Positions 16,921 through 26,600 of a stretch of DNA of 64,000 nt are shown here, piece by piece; position 1 is the first letter of the stretch, and every line of letters begins with the position of its first letter. The stretch is from CBDCCV01 sp965215025 (GTDB lineage Bacteria > Bacteroidota > Rhodothermia > Rhodothermales > Salinibacteraceae). The stretch covers positions 1,364,001 to 1,428,000 of the forward strand of contig CBDCCV010000001.1 in assembly GCA_965215025.1 (NCBI GenBank), in the 5' to 3' direction. The position numbers and the translations under genes were made by a program. Under the pieces are notes generated by a model, which did not search any database, was not told where the DNA came from, and saw only the letters and a program-made list of their open reading frames with translations.

Positions 16921-17160
16921 TTAGTCTTCGCTTGTGTTGTGGCGGGCGCCGCGCTCAGTGGAGCCGCCGCCATTGTTGCTGTCGTTGTGCGGAGCTTCGA
17001 CGCCGCTGGCGGCCGCCTGTGCTTCGATGCTGGGTGCTTCTGGCGCTTCGGCTTCCGGCCCGGTGAGCTGGCCGGCTGAGCAGCCGGTAAAGGCGAGGAC
17101 GCCGGCGAAGGCGGCGGCGTACAGCGAGTTGCGAACGGTGGTCGTCGTGACGTTGCTCAT
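16921..17160 (-). CDS. Small hypothetical lipoprotein
   Basis: A 79-residue protein with a short positively charged N-terminus, a hydrophobic core and the lipobox LAFTGC, followed by about 50 residues rich in Ala, Pro, Glu, Gly and Asn with no recognisable domain. It should be lipidated at the cysteine near residue 27 and exposed in the periplasm or at the surface. It has the clearest Shine-Dalgarno sequence found in the window (AAGGAGG, 6 nt before the ATG), which suggests high translation. It is bounded by a terminator, and a long AT-rich region lies upstream. No function can be assigned. Confidence 0.7.
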   Translation of the reverse strand: MSNVTTTTVRNSLYAAAFAGVLAFTGCSAGQLTGPEAEAPEAPSIEAQAAASGVEAPHNDSNNGGGSTERGARHNTSED

Positions 17161-17166
17161 AGGTTT

Positions 17167-17173
17167 CCTCCTT
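17167..17173 (-). promoter_or_regulatory. Canonical Shine-Dalgarno of the small lipoprotein gene
   Basis: AAGGAGG on the minus strand, 6 nt before the ATG at 17160. The other leaders I inspected have at most a partial match, so this site both decides the start and marks the gene as different. Confidence 0.8.
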
Positions 17174-17324
17174 TACAGAGTTGCGTTCGTGAGATAGCTC
17201 GTAGTGCTCGTGAAGAAACCGAACGCGCAAGCCCCCTCCTAAAGAGACCCACTTACGCGGCGCGCGGTGTCATACGCTTCTGGTGCATAACGTAGGGGAG
17301 GAATGGAGCTAATCCCAATCATTT

Positions 17325-17360
17325 TTGTTACAGTCTTGTTACAAAATTTTCACTTATTAT
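17325..17360. promoter_or_regulatory. AT-rich segment with helically phased TTGTTAC repeats
   Basis: TTGTTAC occurs at 17325-17331 and again at 17336-17342, exactly 11 bp apart, in a locally AT-rich stretch that ends in TATTAT (17355-17360). It lies about 100 bp upstream of the sensor kinase and 165 bp upstream of the divergent lipoprotein gene. A regulator site or promoter region is plausible, but no well-spaced -35/-10 pair is evident. Confidence 0.4.
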
Positions 17361-17457
17361 GCGACTTTATCTAACACGGAAAGCGCGTCCTCAGGTCCGC
17401 CCCGTTACCGTGAGGCATAGCACTTGCAAAACTGAAGAAGCTTGACACAGTAGCCCT

Positions 17458-20400
17458 TTGCGGTTTCCTTCTTACTCAGGGCCGGTCTTTTCTTCCACGC
17501 TCGCCCATCTTTCCACCACCGTCCTCCGCTCCGTGCCGAAACGCGAATCTCCTCCCGTAGCGGCTCACCAGTCTTGCTCAAGCGTTGTTCGAGACGCGCT
17601 TCTTTTCGGGCTGGCTCTGGCGGTTTGTGCCATGGTCTTCCCCGCGAGGGGAGCGCACGGGCAGTTGCAGGAAGCAGCAGGGATTGAGGAAATGGGTCTT
17701 CCGTACCTGGCCGAACGGTACCCACCGCAGCTTTACGGCGAGCACCCGCAGAACTGGTCCGTCACGCAGGATGAGCGCGGCCTCACCTACGTCGCCAACA
17801 ACAACGGCATCCTGGAGTACGATGGGGAACGCTGGCGCACCATCCCCACACGCACCCGCACGTTCGTCCGCTCGCTCGCCTACGGCGCCGCCGGGAGCGA
17901 TACCACCGTGTGGGTGGGCGTGCAGAGCGACCTCGGCTACCTCCGGGCCGACTCGCTTGGCGTCATGCGCTACGAGAGCCTTTTCAGCGAGGTCTCACCG
18001 AAAGACCGCACCTTTGGCGACGTGTGGGCCACACACGCCGCAGGAGGGCACGCCGTTTTCCAGGCCGAGCAGCACCTCTTCGCTTGGGACGGCGCCAAGA
18101 TGAAAAGCTGGGAGAGCCGCGCCAGAGGCTTCCATACCTCGTTCGCCGTGCGCGATGAGGTCTACGTGCGTGAGAAAGGACGGGGCCTCTTGCGTCTGGA
18201 AGGCGACTCGCTCCAGCTTATGCCCGGCGGGGAGCGCTTTGCCAAAACCCCCGTGCATCTCATGGCGCCGTACCCCGACGGGCGCATCCTCGTTGGGACG
18301 GCCTTCGGCGCGTTCTACCTTTACGATCCGTCTCGCGCGGTTTCACAGGCGGTTGCGCAAGCGGACACCTCGGAATCGCCACAGTTCTTCGAGCCGTTCG
18401 AGACCGAGGCTACGGGCTACATCGAAGATGCACGGCTCTACCACGGCTGCGCCCTTTCCGACGGCTACTACGCTTTGGCGACGCTTGGGGCCGGCGTGCT
18501 TATTATTGACGCCGAGGGGCGCGTCGTGCAGGTGCTCAGCGGAGCAGGCGAACTGCCCGACAACGTGGTGAACTACGTCTACGCCGGGCGGCAGGGGGCG
18601 CTCTGGGTTGCACTCAACTCGGGCGGCATTTATCGTGCCCGCATTCCTTCCGTGCTTACGGTCTACGATAGCGAACTGGGTCTGCGTGGCGCCTTCTACC
18701 AGCTCGAGCGGCACGAAGGCACGCTTTACACCGCCACCGGCTCGGGGCTGTACCGCCTGCGGCGCCAAGCGCTCATGCCGGAGGTACGCGCAAGGGAAGA
18801 GCGCTCTGCGTTCGAGCCGGTGCCTGGGGTGCCGCCGCCGGCCTGGGACCTCGCCTCTACGAAGCATGGACTTCTTGCAGCCACCGATAGGGGGGTATAC
18901 CTCGTTCGGGAAGGAGCGCCGGCCGAATGGCTCACGATGACGACGGCTCTGTCGTTGGAGGCGCCGGACGCCCCAACGGCTGGCCCCGTCTTCGCAGGAA
19001 CTGAGGAAGGCCTTATCCGCCTTGAGCGCACGGCCTCGGGGACGTGGGAAACGAAACGCGTCCCCGGCGTCGAGTCGGAGGTCCGCTCGATCTGGGCAGC
19101 GCCAGGCGGCAGGGCGCTCTGGCTCTCGAACATCGAAAACGAAGTGCTCCGGCTTGTATTTCCGAAGGAATTAGGGACTGGCACGCCGGAAGTGAAACGG
19201 TTCGCTCCGGGTACGGCGTCAGGCCTGCCGAGCGGTGTGCCGCTAAGCGTCGCAGGGATCGACGGGCGGCTGGCTGTAACCTCGGTGGAGGGGGTGTTCC
19301 GGCTTCGCCCCGGTGAAAGCGTCAAAGGGACGCCTTTCCAGAGGGACGACGGGATCGGCCACTGGAACGGGTCGGGCGAAGCCTCAGACCGTTCAGAAGG
19401 CGCTCCGCTCCGCTCCGTCGTCGAAGCGCCTTCCGGAAACGTGTGGGTAGCGCAGGGGAGCGCTGTGCATGTCGCCTCCTCCGAAGGCCACGAAAGAGAA
19501 ATCGGCGCGCTGCAGTTCCCCAAAGGAAGACTGGTGCAGCTTTACGTTGAGGAGGACGCGCGCGGCGTGCCTACCGTCTGGCTCACCAGCGATTCCGAGT
19601 TGATCCGCTACGACTCCGCTCTGGACGGCATCGGCGGGGGCAGCGGACGTCCCTTGGCGGCTTCGCGGCTTGAGGACCGCGCCGGCTTTTCGCCGTCGCC
19701 TCCCCTTATCCGGCGGGTGGCGGCGTCCGGCCCCAACGCGGCGCGGCTGATCTATGGCGGGGCGCGCCCGCCGGGCGGCGCTTACAGCGACGAGGCCCGG
19801 CGCGTGCCGTACAACCTGGCCTCGGTCGTCTCCTTCGCCTACGCGGCGCCGGACTACGCCGCTCCGGGCCGGACGACGTATCAGCACCGCCTCTTAGAAC
19901 ACGACGCGGAGGCGGGCGCCGAGGAGGCGTGGTCGGCCTGGGCGCCAGCGAGCACGGCCTCTTTCGATGGGCTGTGGGAAGGGGCGTACCGCTTCGAGGT
20001 CAGGGCGCGCAACGGGCGGGGCTTCCTCCTGCCGCCGGCCACGTTCTCCTTCCGCGTCCTCCCGCCCTGGTACCGCACGGCCTGGGCGTACCTGTGCTAC
20101 GTGCTTGCCTTTGTGGGGGCGGCGCTCGGGTGGCGGTACGTGCGCCACCGTCAGCACGCCGCGCGCGAGCAGGCCCGCGAGCTGCAGCGCGAGCGCGAGG
20201 CGCGCGAGCGGCTCGAGGCGGCCAACGCGCGCTTCGAGGAGGCCAACGTGGAGCTGGAGCGCGCCAACCGGCTCAAGGACACCTTCCTGGCAAACACCTC
20301 CCACGAGCTGCGCACGCCCATGACGGCCATTCTCGGCTTCGCTAAGGCGCTCAACGAGGAGGCCCAAGACCGCGAAGCGGCCGTCCAGAAGCAGGAGGCT

Positions 20401-21105
20401 GCCGAGGAAGAGTTCGTCGGCCTCGTGAAGGAGTTCGCCGGCATCATCGAGACGAGCGGGCGGCGCCTTCTCGAAACGCTCAATGCGCTCCTGGACATCG
20501 CGCAGATCCGCGCGGGCATTGAGGTTGCCCAAGCGGAGCCGACGGACCTGTGCGCGGAGGCGGCCTCGCTCGTGCGGCTTTTCTCGGCGCTCGCCAAGGA
20601 GCAGCAGATCGAGCTGGCGCTGCGCTGCCCCGGCGGCCCGGTCTACGCCGACGTGGTCCCAGAGCTGCTGCGCCGCGTGATGCAGAACCTCATCGGCAAC
20701 GCGGTGAAGTTCACGAGCGAGGGCGGCGTGACCGTGGAGGTGGCGGAAGAGGGGGCGGCCCCAGGCGAGGGCAACGGCGCCGAGGCCGCGAGCGCAGGGC
20801 ACGCCGTCGTCACCGTCACCGACACGGGGCAGGGCATCGTGGCCGAGTTCATGCCGGAGCTTTTCGAGGCGTTCAAGCAGGAATCCGCAGGCCTCTCACG
20901 CTCGCACGAGGGGAGCGGCCTCGGCCTGGCCATCGCCAAGGAGCTGACGGAGGCGATGGGCGGCGAGATCACGGCCGAGAGCGCCAAAGGCGAGGGGAGC
21001 ACGTTCACCGTGCGCCTGCCGCTCTCGTCAAAGCCCCCGGCCCCCGGCCTCAATGCGGAAGCGGCGCCGGCCCTGGAAGCTGCAACCTCCGAGCCGGTGG
21101 CGTGA
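17458..21105 (+). CDS. Sensor histidine kinase with Reg_prop beta-propeller and Y_Y_Y domain
   Basis: A 1215-residue membrane sensor. An N-terminal hydrophobic segment (about 46-65) leads into a large periplasmic beta-propeller region (about 90-770) with repeats such as YVANNNGILEYDGERW and NYVYAGRQGALWVALNSGG. A Y_Y_Y-like beta-sandwich follows (about 785-870), then a transmembrane helix (about 874-896), a coiled coil (897-943), HisKA with H949 in ANTSHELRTPM, and a HATPase domain (N-box near 1078, DTGQG near 1122, GSGLGLAIAKEL near 1152). Hybrid kinases of this type in Bacteroidota often sense glycans, but this one has no receiver or HTH domain. The start is uncertain: TTG 17458 and GTG 17533 are both possible. 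Confidence 0.9.
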   Translation: MRFPSYSGPVFSSTLAHLSTTVLRSVPKRESPPVAAHQSCSSVVRDALLFGLALAVCAMVFPARGAHGQLQEAAGIEEMGLPYLAERYPPQLYGEHPQNWSVTQDERGLTYVANNNGILEYDGERWRTIPTRTRTFVRSLAYGAAGSDTTVWVGVQSDLGYLRADSLGVMRYESLFSEVSPKDRTFGDVWATHAAGGHAVFQAEQHLFAWDGAKMKSWESRARGFHTSFAVRDEVYVREKGRGLLRLEGDSLQLMPGGERFAKTPVHLMAPYPDGRILVGTAFGAFYLYDPSRAVSQAVAQADTSESPQFFEPFETEATGYIEDARLYHGCALSDGYYALATLGAGVLIIDAEGRVVQVLSGAGELPDNVVNYVYAGRQGALWVALNSGGIYRARIPSVLTVYDSELGLRGAFYQLERHEGTLYTATGSGLYRLRRQALMPEVRAREERSAFEPVPGVPPPAWDLASTKHGLLAATDRGVYLVREGAPAEWLTMTTALSLEAPDAPTAGPVFAGTEEGLIRLERTASGTWETKRVPGVESEVRSIWAAPGGRALWLSNIENEVLRLVFPKELGTGTPEVKRFAPGTASGLPSGVPLSVAGIDGRLAVTSVEGVFRLRPGESVKGTPFQRDDGIGHWNGSGEASDRSEGAPLRSVVEAPSGNVWVAQGSAVHVASSEGHEREIGALQFPKGRLVQLYVEEDARGVPTVWLTSDSELIRYDSALDGIGGGSGRPLAASRLEDRAGFSPSPPLIRRVAASGPNAARLIYGGARPPGGAYSDEARRVPYNLASVVSFAYAAPDYAAPGRTTYQHRLLEHDAEAGAEEAWSAWAPASTASFDGLWEGAYRFEVRARNGRGFLLPPATFSFRVLPPWYRTAWAYLCYVLAFVGAALGWRYVRHRQHAAREQARELQREREARERLEAANARFEEANVELERANRLKDTFLANTSHELRTPMTAILGFAKALNEEAQDREAAVQKQEAAEEEFVGLVKEFAGIIETSGRRLLETLNALLDIAQIRAGIEVAQAEPTDLCAEAASLVRLFSALAKEQQIELALRCPGGPVYADVVPELLRRVMQNLIGNAVKFTSEGGVTVEVAEEGAAPGEGNGAEAASAGHAVVTVTDTGQGIVAEFMPELFEAFKQESAGLSRSHEGSGLGLAIAKELTEAMGGEITAESAKGEGSTFTVRLPLSSKPPAPGLNAEAAPALEAATSEPVA

Positions 21106-21247
21106 GCCGCGCGGCTCCGGGTCGCCACGGCATCGGGGGCACGCCGAAGAAGGCCAATCTCGGCGCCGTCGGTGCCAGCAGAAAACGTACAGGCCCGTCA
21201 GCACGCTCAGGAACGACAAGCACGAACAAGCGCGCCCTCCGCCAAAA

Positions 21248-21283
21248 GCAAAAGCGGCTCCCCGCAAGGAAAGCCGCTTTTGC
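21248..21283 (-). terminator. Terminator downstream of tRNA-Pro
   Basis: Perfect 12-bp stem: GCAAAAGCGGCT (21248-21259) with AGCCGCTTTTGC (21272-21283). Read on the minus strand it is followed by TTTTGG. It lies 13 bp beyond the tRNA 3' end and faces the end of the sensor kinase gene. Confidence 0.75.
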
Positions 21284-21296
21284 AAAAAGAAAAAAG

Positions 21297-21370
<74 letters not shown>

Positions 21371-21494
21371 ATGCTGAGGACTGTTCGATACCGACGCGCC
21401 GCAAAGGGTTCCGGCGACGCACCAACACAAACGACAAGCAACATACGCAACGCCAAGCCTTTTGTCCACGCAAGCGCGCCACGCGCAGGCGAGT

Positions 21495-22637
21495 TCAAGC
21501 GTTATCCACACGCGTAGGCGAGCGCTCCGGAGGCGAAGCGGCCCACGCATCGGCGCCCACTGCGTCTTCGATGGACGCCAACCCGTCGCGCTCCAGGAGG
21601 CGGACGAGGCCCTGCTTGATCGCGCGCACCACGCCGGGGCCTTTGTACACGAGCGCCGTGTACAGCTGCACGAGCGACGCCCCCGCGCGGATCTTCGCGT
21701 ACGCCGCCTCCGCCGAGTCCACCCCGCCCACGCCGATGATCGGCACGCGCCCCTCGGTGAGGCGGTAGAGGTGACGGACGAGGTGCGTGGCCCGCTCTTC
21801 GATAGGCTTCCCGCTCAGCCCGCCGCGCCCGATGGCCTCCAGCCACGCCTCCGATGCACGCAGTCCGGCGCGGTCCGACGCCGTGTTCGTGGCGATGTAG
21901 CCGTGCACGCCATGCGCCTCGGCCACGGCCACGGCCTCCGGCACCGCACCGCTCAAGGCTGCGCGCGCATCCGCAGGCGGGCCGAGCTTGACGAGGACGG
22001 GCACGCTCAGGTTCAGCGCGGCGCGCTCTTCAAAGACGGCGGCCAGAAGCGCATCGAGGGCGTCGGGCGCCTCGAAGGTTTTGCCCTCGCGCGTGTTCGG
22101 GCAGGAGATGTTGAGCGCCACGTAGCCCGCCAGCGGCGCCAGCCGGCGGAAGCTCCGGCGGAAGTCGTCCAGCGCAGTCTCGCCCATGACCACCGGGTCG
22201 TGCGTTTTGGCGAGGTTGACGCCCAGCGGACGCCGGCGGGCCGTCCGTGCCAGGCGCTCGGCCACGCGTGCGGCGCCGTCATTGTTCAGGCCCATCCGGT
22301 TGACGAGCGCCTTATCCTCAGCCAAACGAAAGGCACGCGGGCGCGGGTTGCCCTCTGACGCCTCGGCGCTCACCGAGCCGATCTCCGAGAACCCGAAGCC
22401 GAGCCGCTCCCAAAACCGCACGCCGCACGCGTTCTTGTCAAACCCCGCCGCCAAACCCACCGGGTTCGGAAACGTCATCCCCCAGAGCCGCTGCCGCAGC
22501 GCCGCGTGCTCGTAGCCGAACGCTGCCTCCGTCAGCCGCGCCGGGAGCGCTTGCGCCACGCGCGCCGCGCCCATCCCTAAGCGGTGCGCCGCCTCGGCGT
22601 CCAGGCGAAAAAGAAGCGGGCGGAGAAAGCGGTACAT
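21495..22637 (-). CDS. pyrD: Dihydroorotate dehydrogenase, class 2-like (quinone-linked)
   Basis: A 380-residue enzyme. The N-terminal helical segment MYRFLRPLLFRLDAEAAHRL matches the membrane-docking extension of class 2 enzymes such as E. coli PyrD. The FMN-binding barrel shows NPVGLAAGFDKNA, NRMGLNNDGA, ATNTASDR, GGLSGKPI and IIGVGGVDSAEAAYAKIRAGASLVQLYT. It oxidises dihydroorotate to orotate and passes electrons to quinone. The catalytic-base position reads NISCPNT, with Cys179 where class 2 enzymes normally have serine; cysteine is the class 1 choice. The stretch after it (TREGKTFE) also differs from E. coli (TPGLRTLQ). The C-terminal 20 or so residues are a polar extension. Confidence 0.93.
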   Translation of the reverse strand: MYRFLRPLLFRLDAEAAHRLGMGAARVAQALPARLTEAAFGYEHAALRQRLWGMTFPNPVGLAAGFDKNACGVRFWERLGFGFSEIGSVSAEASEGNPRPRAFRLAEDKALVNRMGLNNDGAARVAERLARTARRRPLGVNLAKTHDPVVMGETALDDFRRSFRRLAPLAGYVALNISCPNTREGKTFEAPDALDALLAAVFEERAALNLSVPVLVKLGPPADARAALSGAVPEAVAVAEAHGVHGYIATNTASDRAGLRASEAWLEAIGRGGLSGKPIEERATHLVRHLYRLTEGRVPIIGVGGVDSAEAAYAKIRAGASLVQLYTALVYKGPGVVRAIKQGLVRLLERDGLASIEDAVGADAWAASPPERSPTRVDNA

Positions 22638-22743
22638 GGCACGCCGAGGGCTGGGCTGGAAGTTGAAAGCGCGAAGGGCGAGGTTGCAGATCTAAAGACC
22701 AAGACGCCGACTGCTGTTCCAGCCGCCCTCTCCAACCGCCGCC

Positions 22744-23550
22744 ATGACGCCCGCGCTCTTCCAGGTCGATGCCTTTGCCGATGCGCCGTTTGCCGGCAAC
22801 CCGGCCGCCGTGTGCCTCCTCGCCGAAAAGCGCCCCGATGACTGGATGCAGCGCCTGGCGCAGGAGATGAACCTCTCCGAAACGGCCTTCGTCCGGGCGC
22901 GCCCCGGCGGCGAGGACTTCAGCCTCCGCTGGTTCACGCCGACCGACGAGGTGGACCTGTGCGGGCACGCCACGCTCGCCAGCGCTCACGTCCTTTGGGA
23001 AACGGATGTGCTCTCAGCCGATGCGAAGGCCGTTTTCCACACGCGCAGCGGCCGCCTCACCACGCGGCAGGGCAGAGGCGGATGGACCGAGATGGACTTC
23101 CCCGCCGAGCCGCCCGCCCCGCACGAACTGCCAAAGGCGCTCGCGCAGGCGCTGGGCGACGCCGCGCCGGTCTACACCGGCCGCAACCGGATGGACTACC
23201 TCGTCCTCCTCGAAAGCGAAAAGGCCGTGCGCGCCCTCCGTCCTGACCTCGCCCGGCTGGCCGAGGTCGAGGCGCGCGGCCTCATCGCCACCGCGCGGGC
23301 GGGCGAAGGCGCCGGCTACGACTTCGTCTCGCGCTTCTTTGCGCCGCGCGTGGGCGTGGCGGAGGACCCCGTCACCGGCTCGGCGCACTGCGCGCTGGCG
23401 CCGTTCTGGGCCGAGCGCCTGGGCCGCCCCCGCCTCACCGGCTACCAGGCCTCCGCTCGCGGCGGCACCGTGCGCGTGGAGGCGCGCGGCGAGCGCGTGG
23501 TGCTAGCCGGCCAAGCGGTCACTGTCCTCCACGCCAAACTGCTCGTTTGA
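22744..23550 (+). CDS. PhzF family isomerase-like protein
   Basis: A 268-residue two-lobed protein of the PhzF/diaminopimelate-epimerase-like fold. Typical motifs are QVDAFADAPFAGNPAAVCLL, MNLSETAFV (catalytic Glu), FTPTDEVDLCGHATLASAHVL, and in the second lobe RFFAPRVGVAEDPVTGSAHCALAPFW. PhzF itself isomerises trans-2,3-dihydro-3-hydroxyanthranilate in phenazine synthesis, but most homologues outside phenazine operons have unknown substrates, and no phenazine genes are present here. The gene is divergent from pyrD and convergent with the next gene, whose 3' end shares an inverted repeat with it. Confidence 0.9.
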   Translation: MTPALFQVDAFADAPFAGNPAAVCLLAEKRPDDWMQRLAQEMNLSETAFVRARPGGEDFSLRWFTPTDEVDLCGHATLASAHVLWETDVLSADAKAVFHTRSGRLTTRQGRGGWTEMDFPAEPPAPHELPKALAQALGDAAPVYTGRNRMDYLVLLESEKAVRALRPDLARLAEVEARGLIATARAGEGAGYDFVSRFFAPRVGVAEDPVTGSAHCALAPFWAERLGRPRLTGYQASARGGTVRVEARGERVVLAGQAVTVLHAKLLV

Positions 23551-23634
23551 GAAAGGGAGAATGGGGGCGAGGGCGAGATGAGGCGCCCTTTTCTGCTACC
23601 CACTTTTCTTTCCCCCACTCCCCCTTTCTCAAAC
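23545..23634. repeat. Long inverted repeat shared by two convergent 3' ends
   Basis: The 23-nt arms at 23545-23567 and 23612-23634 are complementary with two mismatches (GTTTGAGAAAGGG start, CCCTTTCTCAAAC end) and enclose 44 bp. The left arm holds the phzF stop codon, and the right arm abuts the stop codon of the opposing gene. It would form a bidirectional terminator or mRNA 3'-end hairpin. Confidence 0.75.
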
Positions 23635-26600
23635 TCACCAGCCTGGCGTGAGCGTCAGGCCGAGGTCCCAGCCGTGGTCCGGCCGCTGGAACGGGTAGGC
23701 CAGGAACGCCTCGAAGATGATGGCGCCCAGGAGGTTCACGCGCGCCGAGGTCCCCACGCTAAAAACGGGGTAGCGCTCGACGTCAACGAAGTCGTCCGTG
23801 AAGTCCTCCGGCGTGCCGTTGTCGTTGCGCTCGAAGGTGTTCAACCGCTCGGCGTCGGTGACGAACTTGAGGACGGGCAGGCTGTCGCCCGTCCAGGCCA
23901 CGCCGGCGTCGGCGAAGAGCGTCAGTTCGGTGGGGAGGTAGGGGAAGTTGATGAGGCCGAACTCCTCGACGCCCAGGAACGGGAAGCGCAGCTCGGCGCT
24001 GGCCAGCCCGATGCGCGTCCCCTGCAAGCGCACGGTGTTCCCCTGGTCTTCGAGGCCGAGCGAAGAGAAGGCGTAGCCGCGCACGAAGCCGGGGTAGTAC
24101 GGCGAGCCGAGGTACTCCTGCGTGAAGCGGGCCTCGCTGAAGATCCCGCTCTGGCCGCCGCCACCCTGGGCCAGGCCGTCGGCCCCGTAGTTCCCGATGT
24201 GGAGGGCGCGCACGGCAAAGGTCAACGGGTCGAAAAAGAAGTAGCGGCGGTAGTCGGCCAGCGCCTGCACGTAGGAGAACGACCCCACGCGCGGCGAGAC
24301 GCCAAAGCGGTAGCGCCCGCCCTGCACCGGCGAGGTGAACCCGAAGTACGAGAAGTCGCCCACGTAAGCGGCCCCCGGCGCGAAGAAGTACACGGGCGAC
24401 GGCTCCTCCTGGAAGCCCAGGATGCTGGGGTCGATGAGGCCCTCGGGGAGGCGCTGCCCCGTCCTGGAAAGGAAAAGGTCGATGTCGCGGTCGAACCCGT
24501 AGCGGATCACGCCGGCGTCGATCTCAAAGCGGCGCGTGGTCGTGAACGGGTAGGCGGCCACGGCGCTCGCCTGCGAGATGAAGAAGCGCTGGCGGATGAG
24601 CGCCTGCACGAACTCAGTTTGCCCACTGGGGAAGGTGACGGGAAAGGGGCGCGTGAAGCCGCCCGTGAGGAGGGGGACGTGCGAGACGGCGCCGCCGTAG
24701 TTGTAGCGGTTCTTGAGGTTGAAGTACGCCACCTGCCCGCCAATGTCCTTGAACGTGCCGTTGGCCTGGAGCACGACGGTGAGGTTGTGGTTCCCCAGCA
24801 TGTCGCTAAAGAAGAGGCCCACGCCGCCGGCCAGCCCCGCGCGCGTCCCAAACGCCCCGCCGGTGGAGACGCCGATGCCCGCCGTGGGCGGAGCCACGTA
24901 GTCCAGGCGCAGGCTCGCGTCGTAGTCCTCGGCGTCGAAGGCCGTCTCTTCGGGCAGCCCCAGGAGCGGGTCGGCCAGGTAGCTGCCCACCAGCCCCTCG
25001 CTCACAGCACGGATGGGCGGGAGGAGGCCCGCCGTCGCCACGCCGCCGCGGATGGGTTCCACGGCCTCGTCGGCGTCCATCTCGGCCTCGCGGGCGAGGA
25101 CGGTGTAGCCGCCATTGACAAAGACGGAAAAGGCCAGCCGCCCGCTCTGCGCGGCGATGGACATGGCCGGCGAGGTGTTCGAGATCCCGCTCACGCCCGT
25201 CTTCAGGTTCGTCACCTGGTAGGCCTGGCGCTCCGTCAGGTTGTAGCGGTAGATGTCTTTAAAGCCCGTCTCGTCGGCGATGAAGTACAGGTTCTCCCCG
25301 TCCGGGGCGAAGGCGGGGTTGTAGTGCGTGGCGCCGGGGAAGGGCCGCACCACATCGATCTCGCCGGATTCCACATCTACCAAACCGAGGCGCAGCGGCG
25401 CGAAGTTCAGCGTCTCGAAGTTCGTCCCGTCCGGCCCGCGGTCCGTGGCGAAAGCGAGCGTCTGCCCGTCGGGGGACCACGTGGGCTGGAGGTCGGCGTA
25501 GCGGTCACTCGTAAGCTGGCGCACCTCCTTCGAGGCGAGGTCGAGGAGGTAGAGGTCGCTCAGGCCGCCGTCGAGACCGGAAAACGCTATCGCCTCGCCG
25601 TCGGGACTCCACGACGGGTTCGTGATCGCGCCCACGCCCTCGACACCGATGCGCTGTTCGATCTCGCCGCTCTCCACGTCGATGATGTTGATCTCGTTAT
25701 CGCCCTGCACGAACGTCACGAAGGCGAACTTCTCCCCGTCGGGCGACCACGACCCGGCTGAGTTGATGAAGCGCAGGGCGTCGAAGTGCGGATCGGCGCG
25801 GGCGCCTTGCAGCTCCTGAATGACCTCGCCCGTCTCCGCGTTGGCGATGTAGAGGTTGATGGTGAAGATGTTGCGCTGCGCGATAAACGCCACGAAGTTG
25901 CCGTCCGGACTGATGGACGGGGAGACGTTCAACTCGCTGCGCGCCTCGGGATCGCCCAAGAGGATGCGGCCGGCTTCGGCGGGCGGCGTGCGCCCTTCCA
26001 TGAGCGGGGTGTAGGTATCGCGTACGGCGGCCTGCCACTCCTTCGAGAGCGAGTCGGTCGTGATGCCGAGGGCGTAGACGAAGGCGGAGTCCACGCCCAC
26101 GCGGCCGGCGAGCTTGAAGAGGTTGGCCACGGCCGGGTCGCCGTACTTGCCGCCCACGTACGCCATGTACGCCTGCCCGTAGCGGTAGGGGAAGTAGCGG
26201 CGCGAGCGCGTGAGGTCGTCAATGGTGGGGAGGTCCTTGCGCAGGACGGCGTCGCGGAGCCACATGGCCGTATGCGGGTCGGCGCGGCCCACGGAGAGGT
26301 ACTCAGCCATGCCCTCGACGAGCCAGAGCGGGAGCCGCTGGAGCTGGAAGCCGCTGTCGCGGTTCCTCAGGCCGATGTCGTACTGGAACGAGTGCACCAG
26401 CTCGTGGCCCAGGACGTGGTCGTTCTCGGCGTAGGAGCCGGTGAAGGGCATGATAACGCGCTCTTTGAGGCTCTCCGTCACGCCGCCGGTCCCCTGCCCG
26501 ATCCGCCCGCCGATGGTGTTCGTCTGCTGGAAGTCGGCGTCGTTGGCGTAGAAGATGAGCGGCTTCTTCTCCTGGAACTGCCTGAGGAAGGTTTGCGAGT

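Noticed and set aside
17321..17380. Clear sigma-70 promoter for the sensor kinase
   Set aside because: TTGTTA and TATTAT boxes exist but at 13- or 24-bp spacing, so no standard pair could be supported.
23578..25761. 727-codon plus-strand frame antisense to the peptidase/propeller/barrel gene
   Set aside because: Shadow frame with the composition bias of high-GC antisense sequence. The minus-strand product has clear motifs.
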